The position numbers and the translations under genes are program-made. Positions 7,412 through 16,995 of a stretch of DNA of 64,000 nt are shown here, in pieces. The DNA comes from Daejeonella sp. (GTDB lineage Bacteria > Bacteroidota > Bacteroidia > Sphingobacteriales > Sphingobacteriaceae), in the NCBI RefSeq assembly GCF_017495225.1, contig NZ_JAFEIG010000004.1, forward strand, positions 1-64,000, given 5' to 3'. How positions within the stretch are numbered: the first letter of the stretch is position 1; each line of letters begins with the position of its first letter. The notes beneath the pieces are model-generated. The model saw only the letters and a program-made list of their open reading frames with translations, had not been told where the DNA came from and did not search any database.

Positions 7412-10228
7412 ATGAAAAAACTATTTCTTCTAGATGCTTTTGCACTAATATATCGGGCACATTTTGCGCTAAGTAAAAATCCTAGGTTCACTTCTAGCGG
7501 ACTAAACACTTCAGCCATAATGGGTTTCACAAATACCTTACTTGAGGTTCTCAAAAAAGAAAATCCAAGTCACATGGCCGTAGTATTTGATACCGCAGCA
7601 CCAACTGAGCGCCACACCGATTTTGCCGATTATAAAGCACATCGCGAAGCAATGCCAGAAGATTTATCGGCCGCAATTCCATACATCATCCGATTAATTG
7701 AAGGTTTTAACATTCCTGTAGTTTTTGCTGATGGATACGAAGCCGACGATTTGATAGGAACATTAGCTAAAAAAGCCGAAAAAGAGGGTTTTACAGTCTA
7801 TTGCATGACTCCCGATAAGGATTTTGGACAGCTAGTTTCTGAAAATATTTTCATCTACAAACCCGCAAGAATGGGAAATGGAATGGAAATTTTAGGAGTG
7901 AAAGAGATACTTGAAAAATGGGAAATTGAACGTGTTGATCAGGTAATAGATATTTTAGGCCTTTGGGGCGATGCCGTAGATAATATCCCAGGAATTCCTG
8001 GAATTGGTGAAAAAACCGCTAAACTACTCATTAAGCAATATGGCTCCATTGAAAATATCATCAAAAACAGTCACGAGCTGAAAGGTAAATTAAAAGAAAA
8101 CGTTGAAAATTTTGCTGAACAAGGGCTAGTTTCCAAAAAACTTGCCACCATCCTGCTTGATGCCCCAGTAGAACTTGATGTAGATGCTTTACATATTGAT
8201 GAACCTAATCGCGAGGTCCTTGAAGCCTTATTTGCAGAGCTTGAGTTTCGTACACTTGGCCGTCGTGTTTTTGGTGAAGACTTCCAAGTTGCCGAGGTAA
8301 AATCGGCGGCAGCCATGAACGGACAAATGGATCTTTTTGGATCAAACAATGATAATCCTGGGCGCCAAGACTCAAATCAAGAAGATACAAAGCAGAACGA
8401 TACTCCTGTAAGCTTCAAAAACATAAATAATACCACACACCATTACGTCTTAGTGGATAGCTCCGAAAAAAGAGCCGCGCTAATTGAAGAACTAAATTCA
8501 CAAAAAGCCATCTGTTTTGATACAGAAACTACTGGATTAGACGCTAATGATTGTGAGCTTGTGGGACTTTCATTCAGCGTAAAACCAGGTGAGGGTTGGT
8601 ACCTCCCCCTACCTGCTGATCAAGAAGATTGTAAAAAATTAATCAATGAGTTTAAGTCGCTTTTTGAGAATCCTCAAATCGCAAAAATTGGACAGAACAT
8701 CAAATATGATATTTTAGTCCTAAACTGGTATGGTATTCATGTTCAAGGAGAACTATTTGATACCATGCTTGCCCATTACCTTATCGACCCAGATTCTAGA
8801 CATAATATGGATCTGCTAGCCGAAAATTACCTTCAATATACTCCGGTAAGTATTACAAGCCTTATCGGACAAAAAGGTAAAAACCAAGGCAGCATGAGAG
8901 ATATTGACGTGGAATTGGTGAAAGAATATGCTGCAGAAGATGCAGACATTACGCTGCAATTAAAAAATACTTTTGAGCCATTGCTTAAAACATTAAATGC
9001 TTGGAAGTTGGCAATGGAAGTTGAAAATCCACTCGTTTATGTCTTAGCAGATATTGAGCGGGAAGGTGTAAAAATTGATCAAAACGCACTTGCAGAGGTT
9101 TCAAAAACTCTTGAAATTGATTTAAGACAGTTAGAACAAAGTATTTACGAAAAGGCGGGTGTGAAATTTAATATCGCCTCTCCTAAACAGTTGGGTGAAG
9201 TGCTATTTGATAAGCTAAAGCTTGATCCATCAGCAAAGAAAACAAAAACCGGACAATACCAAACCGGTGAGGATGTTTTAAGTAAGCTTGCTAATAAAAG
9301 TGATATTGTTGCCGATATTCTTGATTTCAGACAAATCCAAAAGCTTAAATCAACCTATGTGGACGCACTTCCACAAATGATAAACAAGAAAACTGGGCGA
9401 ATCCATACCTCTTATAATCAGGCAGTTGCAGCTACTGGAAGATTGAGTTCAAACAATCCTAACCTGCAAAATATTCCTGTACGTACAGAGCGTGGAAAAG
9501 AAGTTAGAAAAGCTTTTATTCCTAGAGATGAAAACCATGTTCTACTTTCTGCCGATTATTCACAAATTGAATTAAGAATTATTGCAGAAATCAGCGAAGA
9601 CGAAAATATGATGGAAGCCTTCGTTCAAGGCCATGATATTCATACCGCCACTGCAGCCAAGGTTTACGGTGTTAGTCTGGAAGAAGTGACCTCCACACAA
9701 AGAAGAAATGCAAAGGCAGTAAACTTTGGAATTATTTATGGGCAGTCGGCATTCGGACTTTCGCAGAACCTCGGCATACCACGAAAAGAAGCTGCAGAAA
9801 TCATTGAGAACTACTTCAATACCTATCCTGGAATAAAACAATACATGAGCGATACCATGAACTTTGCAAGAGAAAATGGATATGTGCAAACAATTATGGG
9901 TCGCAGACGTTATCTACGAGATATAAATTCGGCAAACCAAACGGTACGTGGTTTTGCAGAGCGAAATGCAATAAATGCACCAATTCAAGGATCGGCGGCA
10001 GACATGATTAAAATTGCGATGATTCGTATTCATCAAGACATCATTGATCAAAAGCTGAACTCTAAAATGACCATGCAGGTTCATGACGAATTAGTGTTTG
10101 ATGTACTGAAATCGGAAACTGAACAAATGAGGAAAATCATTCAAGACAGAATGCAAAATGCAATTCAAATGAAGGTGCCCATTGTAGTAGAGATTGGAGA
10201 AGGTTCAAACTGGCTGGAAGCACATTAA
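7412..10228 (+). CDS. polA: DNA polymerase I
   Basis: A full three-domain Pol I. The N-terminal 5'-nuclease (about 1-300) starts LFLLDAFALIYRAH and has the GYEADDLIGT metal site and the IPGIPGIGEKTA H3TH. The proofreading 3'-5' exonuclease (about 350-530) keeps all motifs: FDTETTGLD, GQNIKYDILVL and YAAEDADITL, so it should be active. The polymerase has motif A LSADYSQIELR, motif B RRNAKAVNFGIIYG and motif C MQVHDELVF. The ATG at 7412 is preferred over 7388 because the family begins at KKLFLLDA, giving 938 residues. It fills gaps in repair and Okazaki-fragment processing. Confidence 0.96.
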   Translation: MKKLFLLDAFALIYRAHFALSKNPRFTSSGLNTSAIMGFTNTLLEVLKKENPSHMAVVFDTAAPTERHTDFADYKAHREAMPEDLSAAIPYIIRLIEGFNIPVVFADGYEADDLIGTLAKKAEKEGFTVYCMTPDKDFGQLVSENIFIYKPARMGNGMEILGVKEILEKWEIERVDQVIDILGLWGDAVDNIPGIPGIGEKTAKLLIKQYGSIENIIKNSHELKGKLKENVENFAEQGLVSKKLATILLDAPVELDVDALHIDEPNREVLEALFAELEFRTLGRRVFGEDFQVAEVKSAAAMNGQMDLFGSNNDNPGRQDSNQEDTKQNDTPVSFKNINNTTHHYVLVDSSEKRAALIEELNSQKAICFDTETTGLDANDCELVGLSFSVKPGEGWYLPLPADQEDCKKLINEFKSLFENPQIAKIGQNIKYDILVLNWYGIHVQGELFDTMLAHYLIDPDSRHNMDLLAENYLQYTPVSITSLIGQKGKNQGSMRDIDVELVKEYAAEDADITLQLKNTFEPLLKTLNAWKLAMEVENPLVYVLADIEREGVKIDQNALAEVSKTLEIDLRQLEQSIYEKAGVKFNIASPKQLGEVLFDKLKLDPSAKKTKTGQYQTGEDVLSKLANKSDIVADILDFRQIQKLKSTYVDALPQMINKKTGRIHTSYNQAVAATGRLSSNNPNLQNIPVRTERGKEVRKAFIPRDENHVLLSADYSQIELRIIAEISEDENMMEAFVQGHDIHTATAAKVYGVSLEEVTSTQRRNAKAVNFGIIYGQSAFGLSQNLGIPRKEAAEIIENYFNTYPGIKQYMSDTMNFARENGYVQTIMGRRRYLRDINSANQTVRGFAERNAINAPIQGSAADMIKIAMIRIHQDIIDQKLNSKMTMQVHDELVFDVLKSETEQMRKIIQDRMQNAIQMKVPIVVEIGEGSNWLEAH

Positions 10229-10980
10229 ACGAATTTGAATTTAATGAGCTAGAAAGCCAAAGGCATCGCATTCATAAATTAAGCGTGTGGCATGGAGAAA
10301 TCTAATGCTATGAACACAAATGGTATTAACAGCACGATACAGTTGTTATTGACATTTCCGCTCATAGCCGCGGGGGCCTTTCCGGATCAAGTCCGGAATG
10401 ACAAAACGGATCAAGTCCGGAATGACAAAAAGAATCAAGTCCGGAATCACAGCAGCGTCAAGTCTAGAAGGGTAAAGTTTGGTAAGACAGGGGAATGCCT
10501 TTATTGTCTTTCCGGGCCTGAACCGGAACGGAAGAGAGGTGGGGAAAAGACAGTGCTTTTATTCCTGCTAAATAATGAGATTTTTTAGATACCTGAATGA
10601 GATTTCTCCACTCATCACGTTCTTGTTTAGATTCACGGTGCCAGCGGAGTGTTCGAAATGACGGGCTAAAGTCAAGCCACCACCGCGTCATCTCGAACAT
10701 GCGAGTCAAGATGTGTTATTTAAGATTAACGTGTGGCATGGAGAAATCTCATGCTATTATAAATTAACTTCAAATGTACCTGGGTTTAGGCGTCATGCTT
10801 TTTCCCTCAACAGCTCTGTTAAACTGTCATCCCGAAACCTGCCCTTCAGCAGGTGAGGGACCTTCGCTTTCTTAGCACAAGACACCCCTTACCCAAACCC
10901 TCTCCTTCCAATCCTGTCCTTCCAGGGCCCCGACCCGGAACAAATCCCCCAAAAAATTGTTATACCCCCAAACCAATACC
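10229..10980. repeat. Gene-free, repeat-dense spacer between polA and glgA
   Basis: About 750 bases with no credible gene. It holds a 24-bp unit tandemly repeated three times (10384-10455), two copies of a GTGTGGCATGGAGAAATCT motif (10285-10311 and 10731-10757), an inverted repeat GAGATTTCTCC/GGAGAAATCTC (10599-10609 and 10740-10750) enclosing a smaller CGAAATGACG/CGTCATCTCG pair, and a CTGTCATCCCGAAACCTGC segment (10824-10866). The last recurs in opposite orientation near 38.8 kb. The short ORFs predicted here are read from repeat DNA and rejected. Confidence 0.8.
10384..10455 (+). repeat. 24-bp tandem repeat, three units
   Basis: Three head-to-tail 24-base units built on GATCAAGTCCGGAATGACAAAA. 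Units 1 and 2 are nearly identical, unit 3 has changes at its end, and a degenerate CGTCAAGTC start follows. The core also contains the small palindrome TCCGGA. The function is unknown; it looks like expansion of a dispersed extragenic repeat. Confidence 0.85.
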
Positions 10981-12402
10981 ATGAATGTAATCCACCTTAG
11001 CGCAGAATGCTACCCAGTCGCCAAAGTTGGCGGACTAGGAGATGTTGTCGGTGCCCTACCAAAATACCTCTGCAAAGCAGGAGTAAATGCCTCAGTAGTT
11101 TTACCCTATTATAATCGCAAATTTGTTCAAGAAAACTCATTCGACCTCGAGTTTAAATCAAGCATAAATGTTGGAAAGCAAGTTTTTGATTACCAAATTC
11201 TAAAAGAAAGCAAAGGGCAACTCGGTTTTGATTTATTCTTAATTTATATCCCCAGACTACTCGACCGCCCCGAAATTTATTCCTACCCCGATGAAATTGA
11301 ACAGTTTATAGCTTTTCAAATATGCTTTCTTGACTGGATCGTTAAATCGGGAAATAAGCCAGATATCATTCACTGTCATGATCACCACACCGGACTCGTA
11401 CCATTTTTAATTTTACATGCATATCCCTTCAAATCACTTGCAAACATAGCCACGGTTTGTACCATTCACAATGCAGAATATCAAGGCTGTTTGGGCTGGG
11501 ACAAAATAGACCTATTGCCCGAATTTGACCGTAGCAAATCCGACTTACTCAATTGGGATACTTGCATTAATTCACTTGCTACATCAATTAAATGTTCTAA
11601 AAAATTCACTACGGTATCCCCATCCTATCTTGAAGAACTTTCGCAAAAATCGAGCGGACTTGAAAGACTATTTAAAGAGCAAAAGCAGAAAGGTTTAGGA
11701 ATAATAAATGGGATTGATACAGAGGTTTGGGATCCAGAACAAGATCATTTGATTTATAAAAACTATTCTATCGAAACGCTTATTGAAGGTAAAGAACAAA
11801 ATAAAAAACAATTATGTGAAGGTTTTGGATTAGAGCCCCAAAAACCATTATTTATTTTTATCGGGCGATTGGTAACAGAAAAAGGCGCAGACCTCTTAGC
11901 CGAGACGATAAATACCAGCTTGGAAACCTTGAAAGACCAATTAAATATACTTGTCCTTGGCTCAGGAAACCCAATTACCGAAAAAGAACTAAGTAAAATT
12001 AAATCAAAACATAGCAAACATTATGGCCTTCATATTGGTTATAATGAAGAACTAGCGCATCAAATGTATGCTGGAGCAGATTTCTTGCTTATGCCATCAA
12101 GGGTTGAACCCTGCGGTTTAAACCAACTTTATGCCCTCCGATATGGAACAATTCCTATTGTTCATAAAACTGGAGGATTAAAAGACACAGTAATTGATAT
12201 AGAAAACAAAGAGGGCTATGGATTAAGCTTCGAAACACTATCCATCGAAAACATCGTCCATTCCATTGAAAGAGCTATTTCGCTATTTGCAAATCGCGAA
12301 AAGCTTGTAAAAACAAGGAAAAAAATGATGGCATTGAACTTTTCTTGGGATAAGTCAAGCAAGGAGTACATCAAACTATATGAAAATTTATTAAGCGGGT
12401 AA
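10981..12402 (+). CDS. glgA: Glycogen (starch) synthase, ADP-glucose type
   Basis: A GT5 glycosyltransferase that extends alpha-1,4-glucan from ADP-glucose. The N-terminal HLSAECYPVAKVGGLGDVVGALPK carries the KVGG ADP-glucose-binding signature. INGIDTEVWDP, IGRLVTEKGADLL and the C-terminal MPSRVEPCGLNQLYALRYGT donor-site signature follow. The ATG at 10981 is chosen over the TTG at 10957 because it lies just before the conserved strand, giving 473 residues, the usual size. glgC begins one base after its stop, so the two form an operon for glycogen synthesis. A branching enzyme is not in the window. Confidence 0.95.
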   Translation: MNVIHLSAECYPVAKVGGLGDVVGALPKYLCKAGVNASVVLPYYNRKFVQENSFDLEFKSSINVGKQVFDYQILKESKGQLGFDLFLIYIPRLLDRPEIYSYPDEIEQFIAFQICFLDWIVKSGNKPDIIHCHDHHTGLVPFLILHAYPFKSLANIATVCTIHNAEYQGCLGWDKIDLLPEFDRSKSDLLNWDTCINSLATSIKCSKKFTTVSPSYLEELSQKSSGLERLFKEQKQKGLGIINGIDTEVWDPEQDHLIYKNYSIETLIEGKEQNKKQLCEGFGLEPQKPLFIFIGRLVTEKGADLLAETINTSLETLKDQLNILVLGSGNPITEKELSKIKSKHSKHYGLHIGYNEELAHQMYAGADFLLMPSRVEPCGLNQLYALRYGTIPIVHKTGGLKDTVIDIENKEGYGLSFETLSIENIVHSIERAISLFANREKLVKTRKKMMALNFSWDKSSKEYIKLYENLLSG

Positions 12403-12403
12403 A

Positions 12404-13669
12404 ATGAATTCGAAAGTGATAACAGTAGTGTTAGGTGGCGGACAAGGTTCGCGTTTGTATCCATTAACAGATACCCGTTCAAAGCCTGCAGTACCCATAG
12501 CTGGAAAATATCGCTTGGTGGATATTCCTATTTCAAACTGCCTTAATTCTGGAATCGAACGGATTTTTGTCTTAACCCAGTTTAACTCGGCTTCCCTCAA
12601 TAAACACATCAAAAACACCTATCATTTTAGCTTTTTTAGCGAAGCATTTGTAGATATCCTGGCGGCCGAACAAACTCCCGGAAATAGCACTTGGTTTCAG
12701 GGTACGGCCGATGCGGTAAGGCAAAGTCTTAATCACTTAGAGCAACATGAATGTGATTATATTTTGATCCTTTCTGGCGATCAATTATACCAGATGGATT
12801 TTAATGAGATGATTAAAAACCATGAGAAAAATGGGGCCGACATCAGCATCGCCACCATTCCAGTCCATGAAAATGATGCCAGCGATTTTGGGATTTTAAA
12901 ATCAGACGAAAATAACATCATCACCTCCTTCATCGAAAAACCCAAACAAGAAGTACTCCACGATTGGAAATCAGACGTTAGCGAAACATTGAAAGCGAAG
13001 GGCAAAGAGTATTTAGCCTCCATGGGGATTTACCTATTCAATAGAAATTTACTGTTTGAGCTACTCGAAAATAATACGAGAACTGATTTTGGGAAAGAAA
13101 TAATACCACAATCCATCGCTTATCACAAAGTACTGAGCTATCAATTTGAAGGATACTGGACGGATATTGGAAATATCAACTCCTTCTTTGAAGCAAACAT
13201 TGGCTTAACAGATGATATCCCCGAATTTAACCTCTTCGAAAGAAAGCCCATTTTTACCCGAGCTCGGATGCTTCCCCCCTCAAAAATTCTAGGTACCACC
13301 CTCGAAAAAACTATTGTTGCCGATGGCTGCATCATTCACGCCAGCCGCATTGAACGTAGCGTAATTGGCATCAGAACCCGCATCGGGACCGGTACCACCA
13401 TTGTAAACACTTATGTAATGGGTGGCGATCGCTATCAAACCCTCAAAGAATTACAAGAGTCTGAAGAGTCACAAACACCCATCATGGGCATTGGCGAACG
13501 TTGCTATATCAAAAATGCCATTATTGATAAAAACTGTTTCATTGGCAACGATGTCCGCATCAATGGGGGTACGCATCTAAACGACGGCGATTTTAAAACT
13601 CATACCATTAAAAATGGTATTATCGTGGTCAAAAAAATGGCGGTGATTGCAAATGGGACGATTATTTAG
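12404..13669 (+). CDS. glgC: Glucose-1-phosphate adenylyltransferase (ADP-glucose pyrophosphorylase)
   Basis: A 421-residue enzyme making ADP-glucose from glucose-1-phosphate and ATP, the substrate for GlgA. The N-terminal nucleotidyltransferase signature VLGGGQGSRLYPLTDTRSKP is intact. ISNCLNSGI, ILSGDQLYQMD, FIEKP and YWTDIGNI mark the catalytic and sugar-phosphate sites. The C-terminal third shows left-handed beta-helix-type repeats (IHASRIERSVIG, CFIGNDVRI). It follows glgA by one base, so translation is probably coupled. It is the last core gene before the accessory island. Confidence 0.95.
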   Translation: MNSKVITVVLGGGQGSRLYPLTDTRSKPAVPIAGKYRLVDIPISNCLNSGIERIFVLTQFNSASLNKHIKNTYHFSFFSEAFVDILAAEQTPGNSTWFQGTADAVRQSLNHLEQHECDYILILSGDQLYQMDFNEMIKNHEKNGADISIATIPVHENDASDFGILKSDENNIITSFIEKPKQEVLHDWKSDVSETLKAKGKEYLASMGIYLFNRNLLFELLENNTRTDFGKEIIPQSIAYHKVLSYQFEGYWTDIGNINSFFEANIGLTDDIPEFNLFERKPIFTRARMLPPSKILGTTLEKTIVADGCIIHASRIERSVIGIRTRIGTGTTIVNTYVMGGDRYQTLKELQESEESQTPIMGIGERCYIKNAIIDKNCFIGNDVRINGGTHLNDGDFKTHTIKNGIIVVKKMAVIANGTII

Positions 13670-13689
13670 GGGGGCGCGGAGTTAAAAAA

Positions 13690-13765
13690 TATTAATTTGA
13701 ATTAAGAGGAGTTTGGAGAGTACTGATATTTATAAGATGATTTTTTAAATTATAGGATAGTGGTG
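13690..13765 (+). repeat. Degraded right-end fragment of the island MITE
   Basis: Contains GAATTAAGAGGAGTTTGGAGAGTACTGATATTTATAA-like sequence that aligns with the right half of the full MITE copies, then ATAGGATAGTGG resembling the end of the copy at 34.5 kb. The left half and a clean terminus are missing. It marks the left edge of the accessory island just after glgC. Confidence 0.5.
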
Positions 13766-13812
13766 ATTTTTATCAAGTTTTTTTACTGACCCGATATAAA
13801 ATCTCACAACTA

Positions 13813-14505
13813 TTACCAAGGATTAGCCAATATTCTCGCCGCTTCTTCTCTACTTACCTTCCTGTTTTCCATTATTTCCTGTATAATTTGTTCTTTGAAC
13901 TCCATGTCTCTATTTTTCGCCATATCTTTTTTCAAAATTATTTTTGAGTGAGTTCTAGGTTCTTGACCTTGTGTTTTTGTTGGCCGCTGATTGATACCAA
14001 GTTCTGACAGGATTTGTATTGCTTTTGAAAGTGTTAGACTTCCATGTTCATTATTTTTAATATTTTGTCTGGTTTCTCCATTATCTATTTTTTTTAACTG
14101 ATGGGCTGGTTCTTGACCTTGTGTTTTTGTTGGCCGATGCGTAAAGCCACGATCTAACTCTGCTTGCCTAGCCACTGAAATAGTTAGTTTTTCCATTGAA
14201 GAAATTTTAATATCCTGTCCAATTTTTCCATTGTCTATTTTTTTTGACTTAAGGTCTGGTTCTTGACCTTGTGTTTTTGTTGTCCGATTCGTGAAGCCAA
14301 GTTCTGACGATATTCGTCTCGCTTCTGTAATTGTTAGGCCTCCATCTTCATTATTTTTAATATTTTGTTTAATTCCTCCATAATCTATCCCAGTTTTACT
14401 TTTCGAAAAATTCTTGAAATATTTAATTAATCTTAAAATTAGTTCGTCAAGATTTTTCAACATTTTATTTATGAATTTTCCATAGATTTCTTTCATGTTT
14501 GTCAT
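13813..14505 (-). CDS. Hypothetical protein with three 50-residue tandem repeats
   Basis: A 230-residue protein I do not recognise. After a basic, helical N-terminus (about 1-40) come three consecutive repeats of about 50 residues, each starting ID(N/Y)G, containing an LT-type helix (LTITEARRI, LTISVARQA, LTLSKAIQI) and ending in the almost invariant TKTQGQEP. In DNA the repeats are exactly 150 bp apart (the TTCTTGACCTTGTGTTTTTG core recurs near 13960, 14110 and 14260). The C-terminus (KVSREEAARILANPW) resembles the repeat helix and may be a fourth, diverged copy. The exact spacing suggests recent duplication. Function unknown. Confidence 0.65.
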   Translation of the reverse strand: MTNMKEIYGKFINKMLKNLDELILRLIKYFKNFSKSKTGIDYGGIKQNIKNNEDGGLTITEARRISSELGFTNRTTKTQGQEPDLKSKKIDNGKIGQDIKISSMEKLTISVARQAELDRGFTHRPTKTQGQEPAHQLKKIDNGETRQNIKNNEHGSLTLSKAIQILSELGINQRPTKTQGQEPRTHSKIILKKDMAKNRDMEFKEQIIQEIMENRKVSREEAARILANPW

Positions 14506-15070
14506 ATTTATTAAGCTGAATATTGTTTTAAATACGTAATAACTTGTTGATGATTGAATTCAAGAAATAATGGTAGAGTACCATTTTGAAGTTCATGCAC
14601 TTTAAGAAAAGTGTCGGATATTGTTTTAAACGTGGCCTCAGACTGAATTTGAGTTCGGTCTTTCATTGTAATTTGAACGGATTTTTTCACACAAAAAACA
14701 AATTAAATGAATAATATTTTTTGTATTCCGATAAATAAGGTGTCTGGGTAAATAACGTTTATTTTGACTAGACTGTCCGTATTGTTTTACCACCGTGGTG
14801 TCTTCACTCGGTTGGTACCCTAAATGGGTTCGAAATACTGTGTAATGATAGGAAAGATTTTTTACTTTACAAAATTTTATTATGGGCTAGTTATAAAAAA
14901 ATAGCAAATTAAATATTTAATAAGGCTTGCTCAAGATGTACTTTTTATAAATAGATATCTCTCTTTACTCATAATTGTTATGTTAAACTTGCTCATAACG
15001 TTTTATGTGTAGAAGAGTTAGACCTATGTTGCGTCTGCAACAGTGGTATATTTCTTACGCGCCGTTAGCT
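14506..15070. other. Gene-free stretch, possible attC-like remnant at its right end
   Basis: About 560 AT-rich bases without a credible gene. Near 14985-15067 a segment runs from CATAACG to CGCCGTTAGC and contains the small hairpin TGTTGCGTCTGCAACA. Its ends resemble those of the longer palindromes between minus-strand genes further right, but similarity is weak. A TGGTACC/GGTTCGAAAT stretch at about 14812-14835 is not a tRNA. Confidence 0.4.
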
Positions 15071-15505
15071 TTAGTTATTTGTTAACAACAATTCAATAGG
15101 TTCACTTTTAAGTTTAATTTCTACTGTGACAAAACCTTGTTCAACTATTTTTTTGTAATGACTTGAGGTGATTTTGTTGTATAATAATACATTTAAAGTT
15201 TCTAAATCAATTATGTTTTTTGAAGTGTAGCACGCCCAAATTGAAATTTGATTACCTTTATATTTGGCCAAAATTTCAAAGTGTACATTTAATTCTCCAG
15301 TATCTGATTTCAAAGGCACTTGATTGTAATTCACTATTTTTTCGAAAAAGAACCCGTTCACTTTGCTAATAAACTTACCTATAAATGCCCCAATTATACC
15401 TGATATGACACTAATTATTGTAAATTCAAAACCAAATATTAGACCTGCAATGCTATAAAATATTACAAAGCCAAAAAACTCATATATGTACTGTCTGATA
15501 TTCAT
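15071..15505 (-). CDS. Hypothetical membrane protein
   Basis: A 144-residue protein with one or two hydrophobic segments near the N-terminus (about residues 10-48, FFGFVIFYSIAGLIFGF then VISGIIGAFIGKFI), followed by a soluble domain rich in beta-type sequence. No named domain is recognised. It lies 12 bp downstream of another small membrane protein on the same strand and is probably co-transcribed. Both belong to the low-GC, minus-strand accessory genes. Confidence 0.6.
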   Translation of the reverse strand: MNIRQYIYEFFGFVIFYSIAGLIFGFEFTIISVISGIIGAFIGKFISKVNGFFFEKIVNYNQVPLKSDTGELNVHFEILAKYKGNQISIWACYTSKNIIDLETLNVLLYNKITSSHYKKIVEQGFVTVEIKLKSEPIELLLTNN

Positions 15506-15517
15506 AGTTTTGTTTAT

Positions 15518-15892
15518 TTAGATAATAAATAGGCCAAATATGAAACCAATGATTGGCGAAAAATTAAGGCTAAACTCATATGCAACAGGTTTTGTTTTGT
15601 CCCAAGATGTAATACTCAAATAGGATAATAAAACGATTGTCGTTACAATCCACCAAAAACTTACTTTAGTTTCAAATAATGATAACAGATAGGAAATTGA
15701 ATAAACAACAAGAAGTCCCCTTACTATTCCTTGTATTAACATATCAGGTCTAAATCTATAAATCATGGGATTATTTTCGACTTTCGCAATTATCCATGTT
15801 ATTGGTAAAGTAATAAGCGGTGTAGCAAAACTCAGCAATAAATTAATAATGTAGGCTCCAATTGGTGTCAAAACGTAGAATAATATCTCCAT
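15518..15892 (-). CDS. Hypothetical integral membrane protein
   Basis: A 124-residue protein that is mostly hydrophobic, with about four likely transmembrane segments (around residues 5-25, 50-68, 75-93 and 108-123). It has no charged catalytic motif and no domain that I recognise. It precedes the 144-residue membrane protein by 12 bp in the direction of transcription, which suggests a two-gene unit. Confidence 0.6.
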   Translation of the reverse strand: MEILFYVLTPIGAYIINLLLSFATPLITLPITWIIAKVENNPMIYRFRPDMLIQGIVRGLLVVYSISYLLSLFETKVSFWWIVTTIVLLSYLSITSWDKTKPVAYEFSLNFSPIIGFIFGLFII

Positions 15893-16181
15893 ATTTAGTT
15901 TTCTTTAAAACAAGTCATTTTTATAAGAAACAAAATTTCTTTCAAGCACTTAAAATTAATAATATTGGCGAAATTGTTTTACTTTTTTAGGAATCTAATA
16001 TATTAATTTATTACTATAAATAGTAAAAAAGGATATAACTACAAATCCTACATAAGCAGTAGAAACTAATATTCAGTTTCATAAAACCCTTAGAACAGTA
16101 CTAATGTTTAGATTTTAACATATTGATATTCAAGTGTAATTTATGTACTGTTTCGTAATAATCTAGCAATTTGAACATGGT

Positions 16182-16583
16182 TTAAACTAAAATTAATAAT
16201 TCAGGAGTACTATCAATTTTTCCATAAACTATTGCGTTTTGTTCAAATTTTTTCCCAATCAGGATTGCTTCTGCCTTACTGATACCAATTACAAGTAAAC
16301 TTAGTTCAGGCTCCCAAGATGAATCGGTTCCAACTCCATGCCCTTCATATGTAAAAAATGATTTAGTAACTTCTTTAAGTTGAAGATGTCGGTCTTTGTT
16401 CTCTATTTCCGTCAATGCCTTTGAATAGGGATTAAATGCCGTAATATATGCCCATTCAGAAGCATTATTCTTACCCATTAAATCGTTAAGATCATTATTT
16501 ATCACACCAATTTCAATTACCAAATTGGGATTAAACACCTTGTATTTAGTGTTTTTATACGCTTGTATTAAGTTATTTATCAT
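16182..16583 (-). CDS. DUF3293-type protein
   Basis: A 133-residue soluble protein. The segments WAYITAFNPYSK, a basic ENKDRH stretch, the YEGHGVGTDSSWEPELSLLVIG block and the C-terminal FEQNAIVYG match the DUF3293 pattern as I know it (ITAxNP..., GxGxGxDxxWxEPSLLVxG, GQNAIVxG). The biochemical role of this family is not known. It stands alone on the minus strand; its upstream region runs directly into MITE copy A. Confidence 0.75.
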   Translation of the reverse strand: MINNLIQAYKNTKYKVFNPNLVIEIGVINNDLNDLMGKNNASEWAYITAFNPYSKALTEIENKDRHLQLKEVTKSFFTYEGHGVGTDSSWEPELSLLVIGISKAEAILIGKKFEQNAIVYGKIDSTPELLILV

Positions 16584-16654
16584 TTTTTAGCTGTTTTTAA
16601 TTGTTTTAATAAAATTTCCCACAATCTATTCAATTTTTTGCATTCTTCAATCCC

Positions 16655-16895
16655 CACTGTCCGTAAACTTCAGCGCAGCGGTGTCTACGGATTATTCAAT
16701 GATTGGAGTCTTCAGACTCATTAAAACCCCACCGCTTGAGGCTAATACTATACAACAGCCCTTCTGTTGTATTAGAAAATCAATTTTTGAAATCGAAGGA
16801 AAATTATCGGGTACTGGGAGAATTAAAAGGAGTCTGAAAACTCCTGATATTTATAAATTCTTGGAGACCGCTGCGCTAAACTCTAACGGACAGTG
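16655..16895. mobile_element. MITE-like element, copy A (full length)
   Basis: A 241-bp non-coding element with imperfect terminal inverted repeats. The left end is CACTGTCCGTAAACTTCAGC..., the right end read in reverse is CACTGTCCGTTAGAGTTTAGC.... Inside are TTCAATGATTGGAGTCTTCAGACTC and a small hairpin GGAGTCTGAAAACTCC followed by TGATATTTATAAA. The ORF predicted across it (16681-16896) is in repeat DNA and rejected. No clear target duplication flanks this copy. It lies between the DUF3293 gene and the XRE/DUF262 operon. Confidence 0.82.
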
Positions 16896-16995
16896 AAAAC
16901 GAAATCAGAGGTACAGTTTGCCCTTTCATTAATAATTAAAAAACAAGCAATAATTAAAATTTTACATTAACTTTAACGACACAAATTTATCTCCT

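Noticed and set aside
10384-10455. CRISPR-like repeats
   Set aside because: Units are directly adjacent with no spacers, and no cas genes are present.
10292-10709. ORFs of 98 aa (+) and 81 aa (-) between polA and glgA
   Set aside because: They are read from tandem and inverted repeat DNA, have odd composition and no domain.
14812-14835. GGTACC...GGTTCGAAAT, tRNA T-loop-like
   Set aside because: No acceptor, D or anticodon stems can be drawn around it.
16681-16896. 71-aa ORF (+)
   Set aside because: It spans MITE copy A; other copies of the element do not keep the frame.
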